In this document: positions 43,791-53,302 of the stretch, in pieces
Layout: each line of letters opens with the position of its first letter
How positions within the stretch are numbered: position 1 is the first letter of the stretch
DNA from: an uncultured Lysobacteraceae bacterium
Lineage (GTDB): Bacteria > Pseudomonadota > Gammaproteobacteria > Xanthomonadales > Xanthomonadaceae
Direction: 5' to 3'
NCBI GenBank assembly: GCA_946480825.1
Contig: CAMLLG010000022.1
Span: 1 to 57,909 of the forward strand
DNA: 57,909 nucleotides
Position numbers and translations under genes: made by a program
Notes under the pieces: generated by a model
What the model was told of the DNA's origin: nothing
The model's database searches: none
The model's input: only the letters and a program-made list of their open reading frames with translations

Positions 43791-43872
43791 CTGTCATCCC
43801 GAGCGCAGCGAGGGACCTGTTGGTTTGTGTGCGCATGGAAAAACAGGTCCCTCGCTGCGCTCGGGATGACAG
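43791..43872. repeat. Perfect 31-bp inverted repeat with 20-bp spacer
   Basis: The left arm 43791-43821 (starting CTGTCATCCCGAGCGC) and the right arm 43842-43872 are exact inverse copies. It lies between two convergent genes and could act as a bidirectional terminator. A one-armed relative is at 39212, so it is a dispersed, MITE- or REP-like element. Confidence 0.9.
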
Positions 43873-43897
43873 AGGTGACGCTTTCCGGATCGCACGC

Positions 43898-46018
43898 TTA
43901 CCGCAGAAACACGTTCCGAACGACCTGCCGCGCGGCATCCGGCGAGAAATGCGCGGCGACGCTGTCGAGGCCGTTGCGCGCCACGGAATTCCACAGCGCT
44001 TCGTCTTCGTACAGACGCACCACCGCGTCGGCGAAGGCTTGCGGATCGTCGCCGACGAGCGCATCGATGCCGTCGCGCAGATGCATGCCTTCGACCGCGC
44101 AGGCGGTGGCGACCACCGGCTGACCGTGCGCCATGCTCAGATTCACCTTGCCCTTCACGCCGGCGCCGTAGCGCAGCGGCGCGATCGCGATGCGGCCGCC
44201 GTCCATGAACGGATCGATGTCGGCGACGTGACCATGCACGATCACGCCCGGCACCTCGCCCAGTGCCTCGATCTCCGGCGGCGTGTGGCTGCCGATGCAG
44301 TGGAAGCGCACGTCCGGCAGACGCGCGCGGATGGACGGAAAGACCGCCTGCACGAACCAGCGCACCGCGTCGACGTTCGGCGGATGGCGGAAACCGCCGA
44401 CGAACACGAGGTCGCGGCGTTCGGCGAACGGCCGTCCGCTGCCGGCGATGCGATGCAGGTTCGACAGGATCTCGACAAGCGCGTCGGGTGCGTCGGTGCG
44501 CAGCAGCGCGCGTTCCACTTCGCTGACCACCAGGGTGATGTCGGCGTTGGCGATGACGTCGAGTTCCAGCGCGCGCGTGCGTTCGGCTGCGCGCAACAGC
44601 GCGGCGTCGCCCGCGACTTCGGCGCCGCGGCGTTCGCGCAGGTAGTGCAGGTCGACGGTGTCGAAGATCCGCCGCGCCCGCGGCGCGTGCGCGCGCAACA
44701 GCGGCAGGAATTCGGCGGCGACGTAATACCGGCTCACCATCACCGCATCGAAGCGCGCGCCGTGTTCGCGCAACCACGCCGGCGGTCGCGCCGCGAACGG
44801 CGCATGCCAGCTCTCCACGCCGAGCCGCTGCAACTGCGTCGCGTACGGTTCGACGCGATGGCGGTCTGCGGGCAGGAACACCACGTGCGCGCCTTCCTCG
44901 CGCAGCAGGCGCATCAGGTTCACCAGCCGCAGCGAGCCCGAATCGTGATCCGGGCGCGGCGTCTGCGCGTCGATGATCAGGATCTGCTGTTGCCTGCGGT
45001 GCAGCAGGGCCGGCGTCGGCACCGTGTTCGCGGGCAGCTGCGCCGCCAGCGCCTCGGCGCGATGCGCGGCGAAGGTGGCGCGGTTGCGTACCTGGTAGGC
45101 CTTCATGCCGACGGCGGTGTCGGTGCCGGCCGTCCCGCCTTCGACGTGGACGACTTTCGAGGCGGGCTGATAAATCACGCGGTGCCCGGCCGCGCGCACC
45201 GCGAACGCCAGATCGGTGTCTTCGTAATAGGCCGGCGCGTAGCGCGCGTCGAAACCGCCCAGCGCGGCGAACAGCGCGCGCGGGATCGCGAGCGCCGCGC
45301 CGCTGGCGTAGTCGCAGTCGCGCAGATAGGCGAAGCGCGGGTCGTCGGGCGATTCGAACTTGCCGTAATTCCAGCCGCTGCCGTCGGCGAAGACCACGCC
45401 GCCGGCTTCCTGCAGACGGCCGTCGGGATAGAGCAGCTGCGCGCCGACCAGGCCGGTGTCGGGTTCGGTCGCGAAGGTGTCGAGCAGCGCGTCCAGCCAG
45501 CCCGGCTGCGGAATCGTGTCGTTGTTCAGGAACACCAGATACTCGCCGCGCGCCAGCGATGCGCCGTCGTTGCAGGCGGCGATGAAGCCGCCGTTCTGCG
45601 CGCGGCGGTGATAGCGCACGCCGGCCACCTGCGGCAGCGCGTCGACGGTCTCGTCGCGGCAGCCGTCGTCGACCACGATCACTTCGAACGACAGCGACGG
45701 TGGATGCGCCGCCAGCGCGCGCAGGCAGGCGAGGGTGTGCGCGAACTGGTCGTAGACCGGGATGACGAGGCTGGCGACCGGTGCGCCGGCGATGGCGTCG
45801 GCGCGCAGGTCGACGGTGGGAATGCCGAACGGCGCGAACGGCGCCGGCGCCGGGGCGTACAGCGTGCCCGGCGGCAGCGGCGCGGGGCGGCGGAACTGGG
45901 CGCGGGTGCGCTCCCAGGTGGCGCGCCAGCCGCGGCTGCGCAGGCTGGTCCAGCCGCGCCGGATCAGGCCGAGTCCGCGGTGTAACAGGAACCGCAGATC
46001 GGCGAGCGTGAACGACAT
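43898..46018 (-). CDS. Two-domain glycosyltransferase (GT2 plus GT4-like)
   Basis: 706 aa. The N-terminal GT2 domain (about residues 80-310) has SLVIPVYDQ, FEVIVVDDGCRDET and FLNNDTIPQPGWLDALLD. A C-terminal GT4-like domain (about 340-700) has RRIFDTVDLHYLRERR, ITLVVSEVERALL, DLVFVGGFRHPPNVD and the donor-site region APLRYGAGVKGKVN. Such fusions build surface polysaccharide or O-antigen. It stands alone without a sugar cluster, so the acceptor is unknown. Confidence 0.9.
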   Translation of the reverse strand: MSFTLADLRFLLHRGLGLIRRGWTSLRSRGWRATWERTRAQFRRPAPLPPGTLYAPAPAPFAPFGIPTVDLRADAIAGAPVASLVIPVYDQFAHTLACLRALAAHPPSLSFEVIVVDDGCRDETVDALPQVAGVRYHRRAQNGGFIAACNDGASLARGEYLVFLNNDTIPQPGWLDALLDTFATEPDTGLVGAQLLYPDGRLQEAGGVVFADGSGWNYGKFESPDDPRFAYLRDCDYASGAALAIPRALFAALGGFDARYAPAYYEDTDLAFAVRAAGHRVIYQPASKVVHVEGGTAGTDTAVGMKAYQVRNRATFAAHRAEALAAQLPANTVPTPALLHRRQQQILIIDAQTPRPDHDSGSLRLVNLMRLLREEGAHVVFLPADRHRVEPYATQLQRLGVESWHAPFAARPPAWLREHGARFDAVMVSRYYVAAEFLPLLRAHAPRARRIFDTVDLHYLRERRGAEVAGDAALLRAAERTRALELDVIANADITLVVSEVERALLRTDAPDALVEILSNLHRIAGSGRPFAERRDLVFVGGFRHPPNVDAVRWFVQAVFPSIRARLPDVRFHCIGSHTPPEIEALGEVPGVIVHGHVADIDPFMDGGRIAIAPLRYGAGVKGKVNLSMAHGQPVVATACAVEGMHLRDGIDALVGDDPQAFADAVVRLYEDEALWNSVARNGLDSVAAHFSPDAARQVVRNVFLR

Positions 46019-46143
46019 CCTGAAGGAACTCCGGCGAGGGGCGGGGGTGACGCGGTGGCCCGGCGTGCCGGTTCCGGCAGCCTGCTAGACTCGGGCGGCA
46101 TTTTCGCATCTTCGTCCCCCGCCCACAGGCAAGCCTCCCCCGA

Positions 46144-48945
46144 ATGGCCCGAAACGACGACATCGACGACGATCTGGACGAGGACGATCTGGATGCCGAG
46201 GACAGCCGGGACGGCGACAACGACGGAAACGAGAGCAGCGATGGAGGCTGGCGCCGGCGGGTGCTGCGCTGGGCCGCGGTCGCGATCGCGATCGGCCTGG
46301 GCTTCCTGATTCCCTACACCCTGTACCTGAACCATCAGGTCAGCGTCCGCTTCGGCCAGTTGCGCTGGCAGGTGCCCACCCGGGTCTACGCCCGCCCGCT
46401 GCAGCTGGCGCCCGGCCTCGCGATGGACGCGCGCACGCTGAAGACCGAACTCGACGCCGCCTCCTATCGCGACGACGGCAAGGGCGAGAAGCCCGGCACC
46501 TACGGCCGTGACGGCGGGCGCTGGCGCATCGCCAGCCGCGGCTATCAGGACGTCGACGGCCGGGTCGGCCCCAGCCGGGTCGAAGTGGCGTTGTCCGGCG
46601 GCCGCGTCGCCACGGTCCGCGATCTGGGCCGCGACCGCGCGGTGAAATCGGTCCGGCTCGATCCCGCCCGTATCGCCACGCTCTACGGCCAGAAACAGGA
46701 AGAGCGCCGGCTGGTGCGCATCGACGAAGTGCCGGCGATGCTCACCGATACGCTGCAGGCGGTGGAGGATCGCGATTTCGCGCGCCACATCGGCATCGAT
46801 TTCAGCGGCATGGCGCGCGCCGCGTTCGTCGCCCTGAAAACCGGCGGCGAAGTGCGTCAGGGCGGCAGTACCCTGACCCAGCAGCTCGCGCGCTCCGGCC
46901 TGCTCGGCATCGGCAAGGAACAGACCGTCACCCGCAAGTTCAACGAAATCCTGTATGCGCTGATCATCGATGCGCGCTACGAAAAAGGCGTGATCCTCGA
47001 GGCCTATCTCAACCAGGTCGACATCGGCCAGCGCGGTTCGCAGGCGATCCACGGCTTCGCCTCCGGCGCCGAGTTCTATTACGGGCGCCAGCTCGACGAC
47101 CTGACCACCGAACAGATCGCGCTGCTGGTGGGACTGGTGAAGGGCCCGTCCTGGTACAACCCGCGGCGCAATCCCGAGCGCGCGCTGGAGCGCCGCAATC
47201 TGGTGCTCACCAAGATGCTGGAGACCGGGATCATCGACCGGAAGGAATACGACCGCGCGGTGAAGACGCCGCTGGGCGTCACCGAAGGCCCCGGCAGTCT
47301 GGTCGCGAACCGTTTCCCGGCCTATGTGGATCTGGTCCGCCGCCAGCTCGCCCGCGACTATCCCGAGGACGAACTGCAGGGCGCGGGTCTGACCGTGATG
47401 ACCGGCATGTCGCCGTCCGCGCAGGCCTACGCCGAAGGCGCGGTCACCCGCACGATGAAGGCGCTGAGCAATTCGCGCCGTCCGCCGCTGCAGGCCGGCG
47501 TCGTCGTCACCGACGTGCACAACGGCGAAGTGGTGGCGGTGATCGGCAGCCGCGCCTTCGAGGAACATGGTTTCAACCGCGCGGTGCAGGCGCAGCGGCC
47601 GGTCGGTTCGCTGCTGAAGCCGTTCGTGTATCTGCTGGCGCTGGCGCAGCCCGACAAGTATTCGCTCGCGAGCTATGTCGACGATTCGCCGGTGACGATC
47701 ACGCTGGACAACGGCCGGCGCTGGAACCCGGGCAATTCCGATGGCCGCAGCCACGGCACGGTGCGGCTGATCGATGCCCTGGCGATGTCCTACAACCAGT
47801 CGACGGTGCGCGTGGGCATGGACGTGGGCCCGCAGCGGCTCGGCGACCTGCTGCGCACGCTCGCCGGCATCGACGGCGGGCAGAATCCGTCGCTGATTCT
47901 CGGCTCGCTGGACCAGAGCCCGTACGCGATGGCGCAGCTCTACCAGTTCCTCGCCTCCGGCGGCGAAATCCAGCCGCTGCACGCGGTGCGCGGCGTGCTC
48001 GATGCCAACGGCAAGGCGCTGAACCGCTACGACGACGCGCCGAAACCGGCGCAACCCGGCGACGCCATCGCCGCGCGGCTGGTGACCACGGCACTGCAGC
48101 AGGCGGTCACGTCCGGCACCGGCCGCCAACTGATGAGCGATGGCCTCGGCCGGCTGCAGGCCGCGGGCAAGACCGGCACCAGCAACGACAGCCGCGACAG
48201 CTGGTTCGCCGGCTGGACCGGCGATCACCTCGCGGTGGTCTGGGTCGGCAACGATCAGAACGAACCCACCGGCCTGTACGGCGCCACCGGCGCGATGCGG
48301 GTGTGGTCCGGCCTGTTCGCGCGCCTGCCCACCGCGCCGCTGCGGATCGGCGGCAAGGGCATCGACTGGCAGTGGGTGGCGGGCGCGAACACCACCGACG
48401 CCGGCTGTCCGGGCGCGCGCCGGATCGGTTTCGTCGCCGGCTTCGCGCCGGCCTACCAGCCCTGCGTGCTTGCGGAACCCGAGGCGGAGAACGCCGAGGG
48501 CGGCGAAGGCGACGCGCAGGGCTTCTGGCAGCGCATTTTCGGCATCGGCGGCGGCAACGCCGACGACGAGGCCGCGCGCCAGCGTGAACAACAACAGCGT
48601 GAACAGCAGCAGCGCGAAGAGCGCGAACGCCAGCAGCGCCGGGACGAAGAAGACGCGCGGTATCGCGAACAGCAGACCCGCGAGGACGAGCGAATTCGTC
48701 GCGACAACGACCGTCGCTATGCCGAACTGCGCGCCCGCGACGAGGCGTATCGCGAGCAGCAGCGGCGCGACCGGGCCTACCGCGAAGCGCGCGAACGCGA
48801 GGCTTTCGAACGGGATGCCCGCGAACGCCAGGAACGCGAAGAGGCCTATCGCCGCGAGCAGGAACGCCGCGAGCGCGAGCAGCGCGAGCGCGAACAGCGC
48901 GGCATGCTCGACCCGCACGGTGCCGCGCAGGTGCGCGTCGCATGA
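46144..48945 (+). CDS. mrcB: Penicillin-binding protein 1B (bifunctional)
   Basis: 933 aa. An acidic cytoplasmic tail and one membrane helix (VAIAIGLGFLIPYTLYL) precede the UB2H-like region and the GT51 glycosyltransferase (AVEDRDFARHIGIDFSGM, RQGGSTLTQQLARSG). The transpeptidase has SxxK in GSLLKPFVY, SxN in SYNQS and KTGTSNDSRDSW. After the domain ends near residue 780, about 140 residues are mostly Arg, Glu and Gln (QREQQQREQQQREERERQQR), a highly charged tail not usual for PBP1b. Makes and crosslinks peptidoglycan. Confidence 0.95.
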   Translation: MARNDDIDDDLDEDDLDAEDSRDGDNDGNESSDGGWRRRVLRWAAVAIAIGLGFLIPYTLYLNHQVSVRFGQLRWQVPTRVYARPLQLAPGLAMDARTLKTELDAASYRDDGKGEKPGTYGRDGGRWRIASRGYQDVDGRVGPSRVEVALSGGRVATVRDLGRDRAVKSVRLDPARIATLYGQKQEERRLVRIDEVPAMLTDTLQAVEDRDFARHIGIDFSGMARAAFVALKTGGEVRQGGSTLTQQLARSGLLGIGKEQTVTRKFNEILYALIIDARYEKGVILEAYLNQVDIGQRGSQAIHGFASGAEFYYGRQLDDLTTEQIALLVGLVKGPSWYNPRRNPERALERRNLVLTKMLETGIIDRKEYDRAVKTPLGVTEGPGSLVANRFPAYVDLVRRQLARDYPEDELQGAGLTVMTGMSPSAQAYAEGAVTRTMKALSNSRRPPLQAGVVVTDVHNGEVVAVIGSRAFEEHGFNRAVQAQRPVGSLLKPFVYLLALAQPDKYSLASYVDDSPVTITLDNGRRWNPGNSDGRSHGTVRLIDALAMSYNQSTVRVGMDVGPQRLGDLLRTLAGIDGGQNPSLILGSLDQSPYAMAQLYQFLASGGEIQPLHAVRGVLDANGKALNRYDDAPKPAQPGDAIAARLVTTALQQAVTSGTGRQLMSDGLGRLQAAGKTGTSNDSRDSWFAGWTGDHLAVVWVGNDQNEPTGLYGATGAMRVWSGLFARLPTAPLRIGGKGIDWQWVAGANTTDAGCPGARRIGFVAGFAPAYQPCVLAEPEAENAEGGEGDAQGFWQRIFGIGGGNADDEAARQREQQQREQQQREERERQQRRDEEDARYREQQTREDERIRRDNDRRYAELRARDEAYREQQRRDRAYREAREREAFERDARERQEREEAYRREQERREREQREREQRGMLDPHGAAQVRVA

Positions 48946-49003
48946 GTACGTGTCGTATAGGTACGCGTCGTATGGGTACGCGTCGCATGACCGCGCGTCG
49001 TCG
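48929..49003. repeat. 15-bp tandem repeat at the mrcB-lipoprotein junction
   Basis: About five units of a GGTACGCGTCGTAT-like 15-mer (48929, 48944, 48959, 48974, 48989). The period is a multiple of three, so gain or loss would keep both frames. It places several possible ATG/GTG starts. Confidence 0.8.
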
Positions 49004-49583
49004 CCGCATCGCAGCGTTGGCGGCGTTGCTCTGCGCGCTCGCCGCCTGCCACAGCACGCCGCCGGCGCCCGAGTGGGCCGGCCCGGCGCCCGAGCAACTG
49101 GTCGCCGAGATCCGCGCCGCGGGCAAGGCCGCGGCGGACGAACTCGACGTGCAGCCGCTGCGCGATCCGATGGTCGAGGATCTGCGGGTGAAGGCCGCGC
49201 AGGCGGAGCGTCGCCGCGACCACGCCGAAGCCGCCGCGCTGCTCGATCGGGCGTTGACGCTGTCGCCTGACGATCCGGCGCTGCTGCAGGAACGCGCCGA
49301 GGTCGCGGTCCTGCTGAAGGATCTCGGCAAGGCCGCTGCGCTCGCGCGGCGCGCGTTCGAGACCGGCGCCAAGGTCGGCCCGCTGTGCCGACGGCACTGG
49401 GCGACGATCCGCCAGCAGCTCGTCTTCGAACAGCGCGGACTGCAGGCGCAGGCCGCAGCGCGCAAGCTCAAGGGCGACAAGCTCGCGCAATGGGAGCGCG
49501 CATCGACGCGGACCGCGGCCGCATTGATCGATGCCGACCAGGCGCAGACCGCCTGCACCCTCACCGGCCCGGCGCGCTACTGA
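48987..49583 (+). CDS. TPR-containing lipoprotein
   Basis: 198 aa from ATG 48987. The signal MTARRRRIAALAALLCALAAC ends in a lipobox Cys at residue 21. A TPR-like pair follows (RRDHAEAAALLDRALTLSPD, DDPALLQERAEVAVLLKDLG). An in-frame ATG at 48942 overlapping the mrcB stop (ATGA) would add 15 residues encoded by the 15-bp repeat, which would weaken the signal peptide. Next to mrcB it might serve as a PBP1b partner (LpoB-like role), but it is not LpoB by sequence. Confidence 0.78.
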   Translation: MTARRRRIAALAALLCALAACHSTPPAPEWAGPAPEQLVAEIRAAGKAAADELDVQPLRDPMVEDLRVKAAQAERRRDHAEAAALLDRALTLSPDDPALLQERAEVAVLLKDLGKAAALARRAFETGAKVGPLCRRHWATIRQQLVFEQRGLQAQAAARKLKGDKLAQWERASTRTAAALIDADQAQTACTLTGPARY

Positions 49584-49588
49584 TCGCG

Positions 49589-51748
49589 ATGCACGGATCC
49601 GACGACCCGGTCCGCAGCGGCGACGATGCGGAATCGAACGACGGCGCATCGTCGCGCTCCGCGTTCGCGCGCCAGGCGCGCGATGCGCTGCGCGCAGGCG
49701 GCGCGCTCGCGGAAGCGATTCCCGGTTTCGCGCCGCGCTCGGCGCAGCAACAGCTGTCGATGGCCATCGCCGAGACCGTGGAAGACCGCGCGGTGCTGCT
49801 GGCCGAGGCGGGCACCGGCACCGGCAAGACCTTCGCGTATCTGGTGCCGGCGCTGCTGTCGGGGCTGAAGACGATCGTCTCCACCGGCACCCGCGCGCTG
49901 CAGGACCAGCTGTATCACCGCGATCTGCCGCGGGTGCGCGACGCGCTGGGCAAGGGCGTGAAGACCGCGCTGCTCAAGGGCCGCGCGAATTACCTCTGCC
50001 GATATCGGGTCGAAAAGACCAAAGGCGAACCCCGGTTCACCAGCAAGGAACAGATCACCCAGTTCCAGCGCATCGTCGCCTGGAGCGGGCGCACGCGCCT
50101 GGGCGATCTGGCCGAACTCGACGCCCTGCCGGAGGATTCGCCGCTGCTGCCGATGGTCACCTCGACCACCGACAACTGCCTCGGCAGCGAGTGCCCGTTC
50201 TGGGACGACTGCTTCGTCGTGCAGGCGCGCCAGCGCGCGCAGGCCGCGGATGTCGTCGTCGTCAATCATCATCTGTTGCTGGCCGACCTGGCGCTGAAGC
50301 AGGAAGGTTTCGGCGAAATCCTGCCCGGCGCGCAGGTGTTCGTCGTCGACGAGGCGCATCAGTTGCCGGAACTCGCCGCGCAGTTCTTCGGCGAAGGCCT
50401 GAGCGCGCGCCCGCTGGTGGAACTGGCGCGCGATGCGCTGGCCGAATGCAAGACCACCACCGGCGCGCTGGCGGTGCTGCAGTCGCCGGCGCGCGCGCTG
50501 GAAGAGGCCACGCGGGCGATGCGCGCCGCGATGGAGGGATTGCCCGCGCGCGGCACGCGCTGGCGCGCATTGCAGGAATCCGGCGTGTTCGACGCGTTGA
50601 GCGCGCTCGACGATGCGCTGTGCGCCTTCATCGACGCGATCGCGCCGCTGCGCGAGGCCGCCCCGGGATTCGACGCCTGCCACGCACGCGGGATCGAGCA
50701 GCGCGCACGCCTGCTGCGCTGGGCGCCGCCGGATTTCGCGCGGCGCCATGTCGCGCAGAGCGGCGATGCGGCCATCGCGGCGAATCATGCGCTGGAGATC
50801 GCCCATGACGATGCCCGGGACGATGGGGTGTCCGAAGAGAATGTCGCGCATGATTCCGATGCGCCGGCGAAGGACGACAAGCTGTGGGACGTCCGCTGGT
50901 ACGAACTCTCCCCGCGCGGCTTCCGTTTCCAGCGCACGCCGCTGGACGTGTCCGGGCCGCTCCGCACGCATCGCGAGCAGTCGCGCGCGGCCTGGATCTT
51001 CACCTCGGCGACGCTCGCGGTGGCCGGCGGTTTCGATCATCTGAGCGAACGCCTGGGCCTGGACGCACCGCGGACCCTGATCGCGCCGAGTGCGTTCGAT
51101 TGGCCGCGGCAGGCGCTGTGTTATCTGCCGCAGCGGATGCCGGAGCCGAACTCGCGCGACTACACGCCTGCGGTGATCGACGCGGTGCGCCCGGTGCTCG
51201 AAGCCTCGGGCGGGCGCGCGTTCCTGCTGTTCGCCTCGCATCGCGCATTGCGCGAGGCCGCCGAACTGCTGCGCGCTTCGGCGTGTCCCTGGCCGCTGTT
51301 CGTGCAGGGCGATGCGCCGCGCTCGGTGCTGCTGCAGCGCTTCCGCGATTCCGGCAACGGCGTGCTGCTGGGCGCCGCCAGTTTCCGCGAAGGCGTGGAC
51401 GTGGCCGGCGATGCGCTGAGCGTGGTCGTCATCGACAAACTGCCGTTCGCCGCGCCCGACGACCCGGTGTTCGAAGCGCGGCTGGACGCGATCCGCCGCG
51501 ACGGCGGAAATCCCTTCCGCGACGAACAATTGCCGCAGGCGGTGATCGCGCTGAAACAGGGCGTCGGCCGGCTGATCCGTACCGAAACCGATCGCGGCGT
51601 GCTGGTGCTTTGCGACCCGCGCCTGATCGGCAAATCCTACGGCCGCACCTTCTTCGACTCGTTGCCGCCGTTCGCGCGCACCCGCTCGCTGGACGAGGTG
51701 CGGGCGTTTTTCGATGTGCCTTCGTCGGCCGTTAAACTCGCGCCATGA
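49589..51748 (+). CDS. DinG/YoaA-family Fe-S DNA helicase
   Basis: 719 aa. XPD-like superfamily 2 helicase: Walker A LAEAGTGTGKTFAYLVPALL, iron-sulfur cysteines at CRYRVEK, DNCLGSECPFWDDC, DEAH box FVVDEAHQLPE, and C-terminal FREGVDVAGDALSVVVIDKLPF with GVGRLIRTETDRG. YoaA-type by length. Resolves replication damage. The start was placed at 49589, 5 bp after the lipoprotein stop; the tsaB start overlaps its end. Confidence 0.93.
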   Translation: MHGSDDPVRSGDDAESNDGASSRSAFARQARDALRAGGALAEAIPGFAPRSAQQQLSMAIAETVEDRAVLLAEAGTGTGKTFAYLVPALLSGLKTIVSTGTRALQDQLYHRDLPRVRDALGKGVKTALLKGRANYLCRYRVEKTKGEPRFTSKEQITQFQRIVAWSGRTRLGDLAELDALPEDSPLLPMVTSTTDNCLGSECPFWDDCFVVQARQRAQAADVVVVNHHLLLADLALKQEGFGEILPGAQVFVVDEAHQLPELAAQFFGEGLSARPLVELARDALAECKTTTGALAVLQSPARALEEATRAMRAAMEGLPARGTRWRALQESGVFDALSALDDALCAFIDAIAPLREAAPGFDACHARGIEQRARLLRWAPPDFARRHVAQSGDAAIAANHALEIAHDDARDDGVSEENVAHDSDAPAKDDKLWDVRWYELSPRGFRFQRTPLDVSGPLRTHREQSRAAWIFTSATLAVAGGFDHLSERLGLDAPRTLIAPSAFDWPRQALCYLPQRMPEPNSRDYTPAVIDAVRPVLEASGGRAFLLFASHRALREAAELLRASACPWPLFVQGDAPRSVLLQRFRDSGNGVLLGAASFREGVDVAGDALSVVVIDKLPFAAPDDPVFEARLDAIRRDGGNPFRDEQLPQAVIALKQGVGRLIRTETDRGVLVLCDPRLIGKSYGRTFFDSLPPFARTRSLDEVRAFFDVPSSAVKLAP

Positions 51749-52506
51749 AACTCCTCGCCTTCGAACTCTCCACCGAAGCCTGCTCCGTCGCCGTGTGGGT
51801 CGATGGCGACGTGCGCGAGCGGCATGAGATCGCGCCGCGCAGGCACGCCGAGCTGGCGCTGCCCTGGGCCGAGGCGCTGCTGGCCGAGGCCGGCGTCGCG
51901 AAGTCGCAGCTCGATGCCGTCGCTGTCGGCCGCGGGCCCGGGGCGTTCACCGGCGTGCGGCTCGGCGTGGCCATCGCGCAGGGCATCGCATTGGCGCTGG
52001 ATCGCCCTGCGGTGCCGGTGTCCACGCTCGCGGCGCTGGCGCTGCGGGCGAGGGCGCTCGGCGCCGATGCGGAGACGCGCGTGTTCGCGGCGATCGATGC
52101 GCGCATGCGCGAGGTCTACGTCGCGGCGTTCGCGTTCGAGCGCGGCATCGATGGAGGTCTGCACCCGCGTGCGCTCGACGACGAACGCGTGCAGCCGCCG
52201 GATGCGGTGATGCTGCCCGATATCGATGCCGGTCCCGCCGGCGACTGGTTCGGCGTCGGCACCGGTTTCGCGGCGGAATCCGGCGCGCTGCAGGCTCGTT
52301 TCGCATCGCGGCTGCGCGCGGTCGACGCCGAAGCGCTGCCGCGCGCGGCCGATGTCGCCGCGCTGGCGCGTGCCGCCTTCCTGCGCGGCGAAGCGGTCGC
52401 GCCCGAACTGCTGGAACCGGCCTATCTGCGCAATCAGGTCGCCCTCACCATCGCCGAACAGCAGGCGTTGCGCGCAAGGCGCGATGCGGGTGCGGCGAAG
52501 CCATAG
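51745..52506 (+). CDS. tsaB: tRNA threonylcarbamoyladenosine biosynthesis protein TsaB
   Basis: 253 aa. TsaB scaffolds TsaD for t6A37 synthesis. Begins LLAFELSTEACSVAV and holds RHAELALPWAEALL and AVGRGPGAFTGVRLGVAIAQG, the family fingerprints. The ATGA overlap with the helicase gene shows coupling. Confidence 0.95.
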   Translation: MKLLAFELSTEACSVAVWVDGDVRERHEIAPRRHAELALPWAEALLAEAGVAKSQLDAVAVGRGPGAFTGVRLGVAIAQGIALALDRPAVPVSTLAALALRARALGADAETRVFAAIDARMREVYVAAFAFERGIDGGLHPRALDDERVQPPDAVMLPDIDAGPAGDWFGVGTGFAAESGALQARFASRLRAVDAEALPRAADVAALARAAFLRGEAVAPELLEPAYLRNQVALTIAEQQALRARRDAGAAKP

Positions 52507-52577
52507 GCCATCGGTCACGGGAACTCGGCTGCACCGCGCCGGGTCGATGGTGGATCGCAACGCCATCGGGGAACGCC

Positions 52578-53219
52578 ATGAGCCACACCGCACCGCCCGC
52601 CAAGGGGCCCGCCGCATCGCGCTTTTCGAACTCGCGCGTCTGGCGCGGCGAATGGGCGACCTTCGCCCTGTTCCTGCTGTTGTTGACCGTCGCGCGCACC
52701 TCGCTGGCCAATCACTATCAGGTGCCGAGCGGTTCGATGGAACCGACGCTGATGCCCGGCGACCGCATCGCCGTGAACATGATGGCCTACGGCCTGCGCG
52801 TGCCGTTCACCGACATCGAGCTGATCGATCGCGGCGAACCGCAGCGCGGCGACGTGGTGGTGTTCAAGTCGCCGGCCGACGGTACGCGGCTGATCAAGCG
52901 CGTGGTCGCGGTCGGCGGCGATACCGTCGCGCTGGTCGACGGCCGGCTGTGGATCGGCGGCCGCCCTCTCCACGATCCCGATGCGCCCGACATCGAACAT
53001 TTCGGCGACCGCGACGTGGCGCTGAACCTCAGCCACGGTGGCGGCCCGGACATCGCCACCGGCACCATTCCCGCTGGCATGGCGCTGGTGCTGGGCGATC
53101 ACCGCGGCAACAGCGCCGATGGCCGCTTCTTCGGTCTGGTGCCGACGAAATCCCTCTACGCCAAGGCGTCGGCGGTGTACTACCGCCGCGGCGAGGGATT
53201 CGGCTGGACGACGCTGTGA
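52578..53219 (+). CDS. lepB: Signal peptidase I
   Basis: 213 aa. Catalytic Ser in PSGSMEPTLMPGD and general-base Lys in RLIKRVVAVGGDTV; also box E-like LVLGDHRGNSADGRFFG. One N-terminal membrane helix (FALFLLLLTVARTSLA). Shorter than E. coli LepB (one helix, small domain II). Cleaves Sec signal peptides at the inner membrane. Confidence 0.93.
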   Translation: MSHTAPPAKGPAASRFSNSRVWRGEWATFALFLLLLTVARTSLANHYQVPSGSMEPTLMPGDRIAVNMMAYGLRVPFTDIELIDRGEPQRGDVVVFKSPADGTRLIKRVVAVGGDTVALVDGRLWIGGRPLHDPDAPDIEHFGDRDVALNLSHGGGPDIATGTIPAGMALVLGDHRGNSADGRFFGLVPTKSLYAKASAVYYRRGEGFGWTTL

Positions 53220-53229
53220 ATCACGCCGC

Positions 53230-53302
53230 GTAGGTCGGGCTCTGGGCCCGACATCCCGTCTTGAGCGGACAGATCGCAATGTCGGGCCAAGGCCCGACCT
53301 AC
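53230..53302. repeat. REP-like inverted repeat between lepB and the TonB gene
   Basis: The left arm 53230-53254 (GTAGGTCGGGC...CCCGACAT) and the inverse arm 53279-53302 flank 24 bp. The right arm overlaps the TAG stop of the TonB-like gene. Each arm also folds on itself. Possible shared terminator. Confidence 0.75.
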
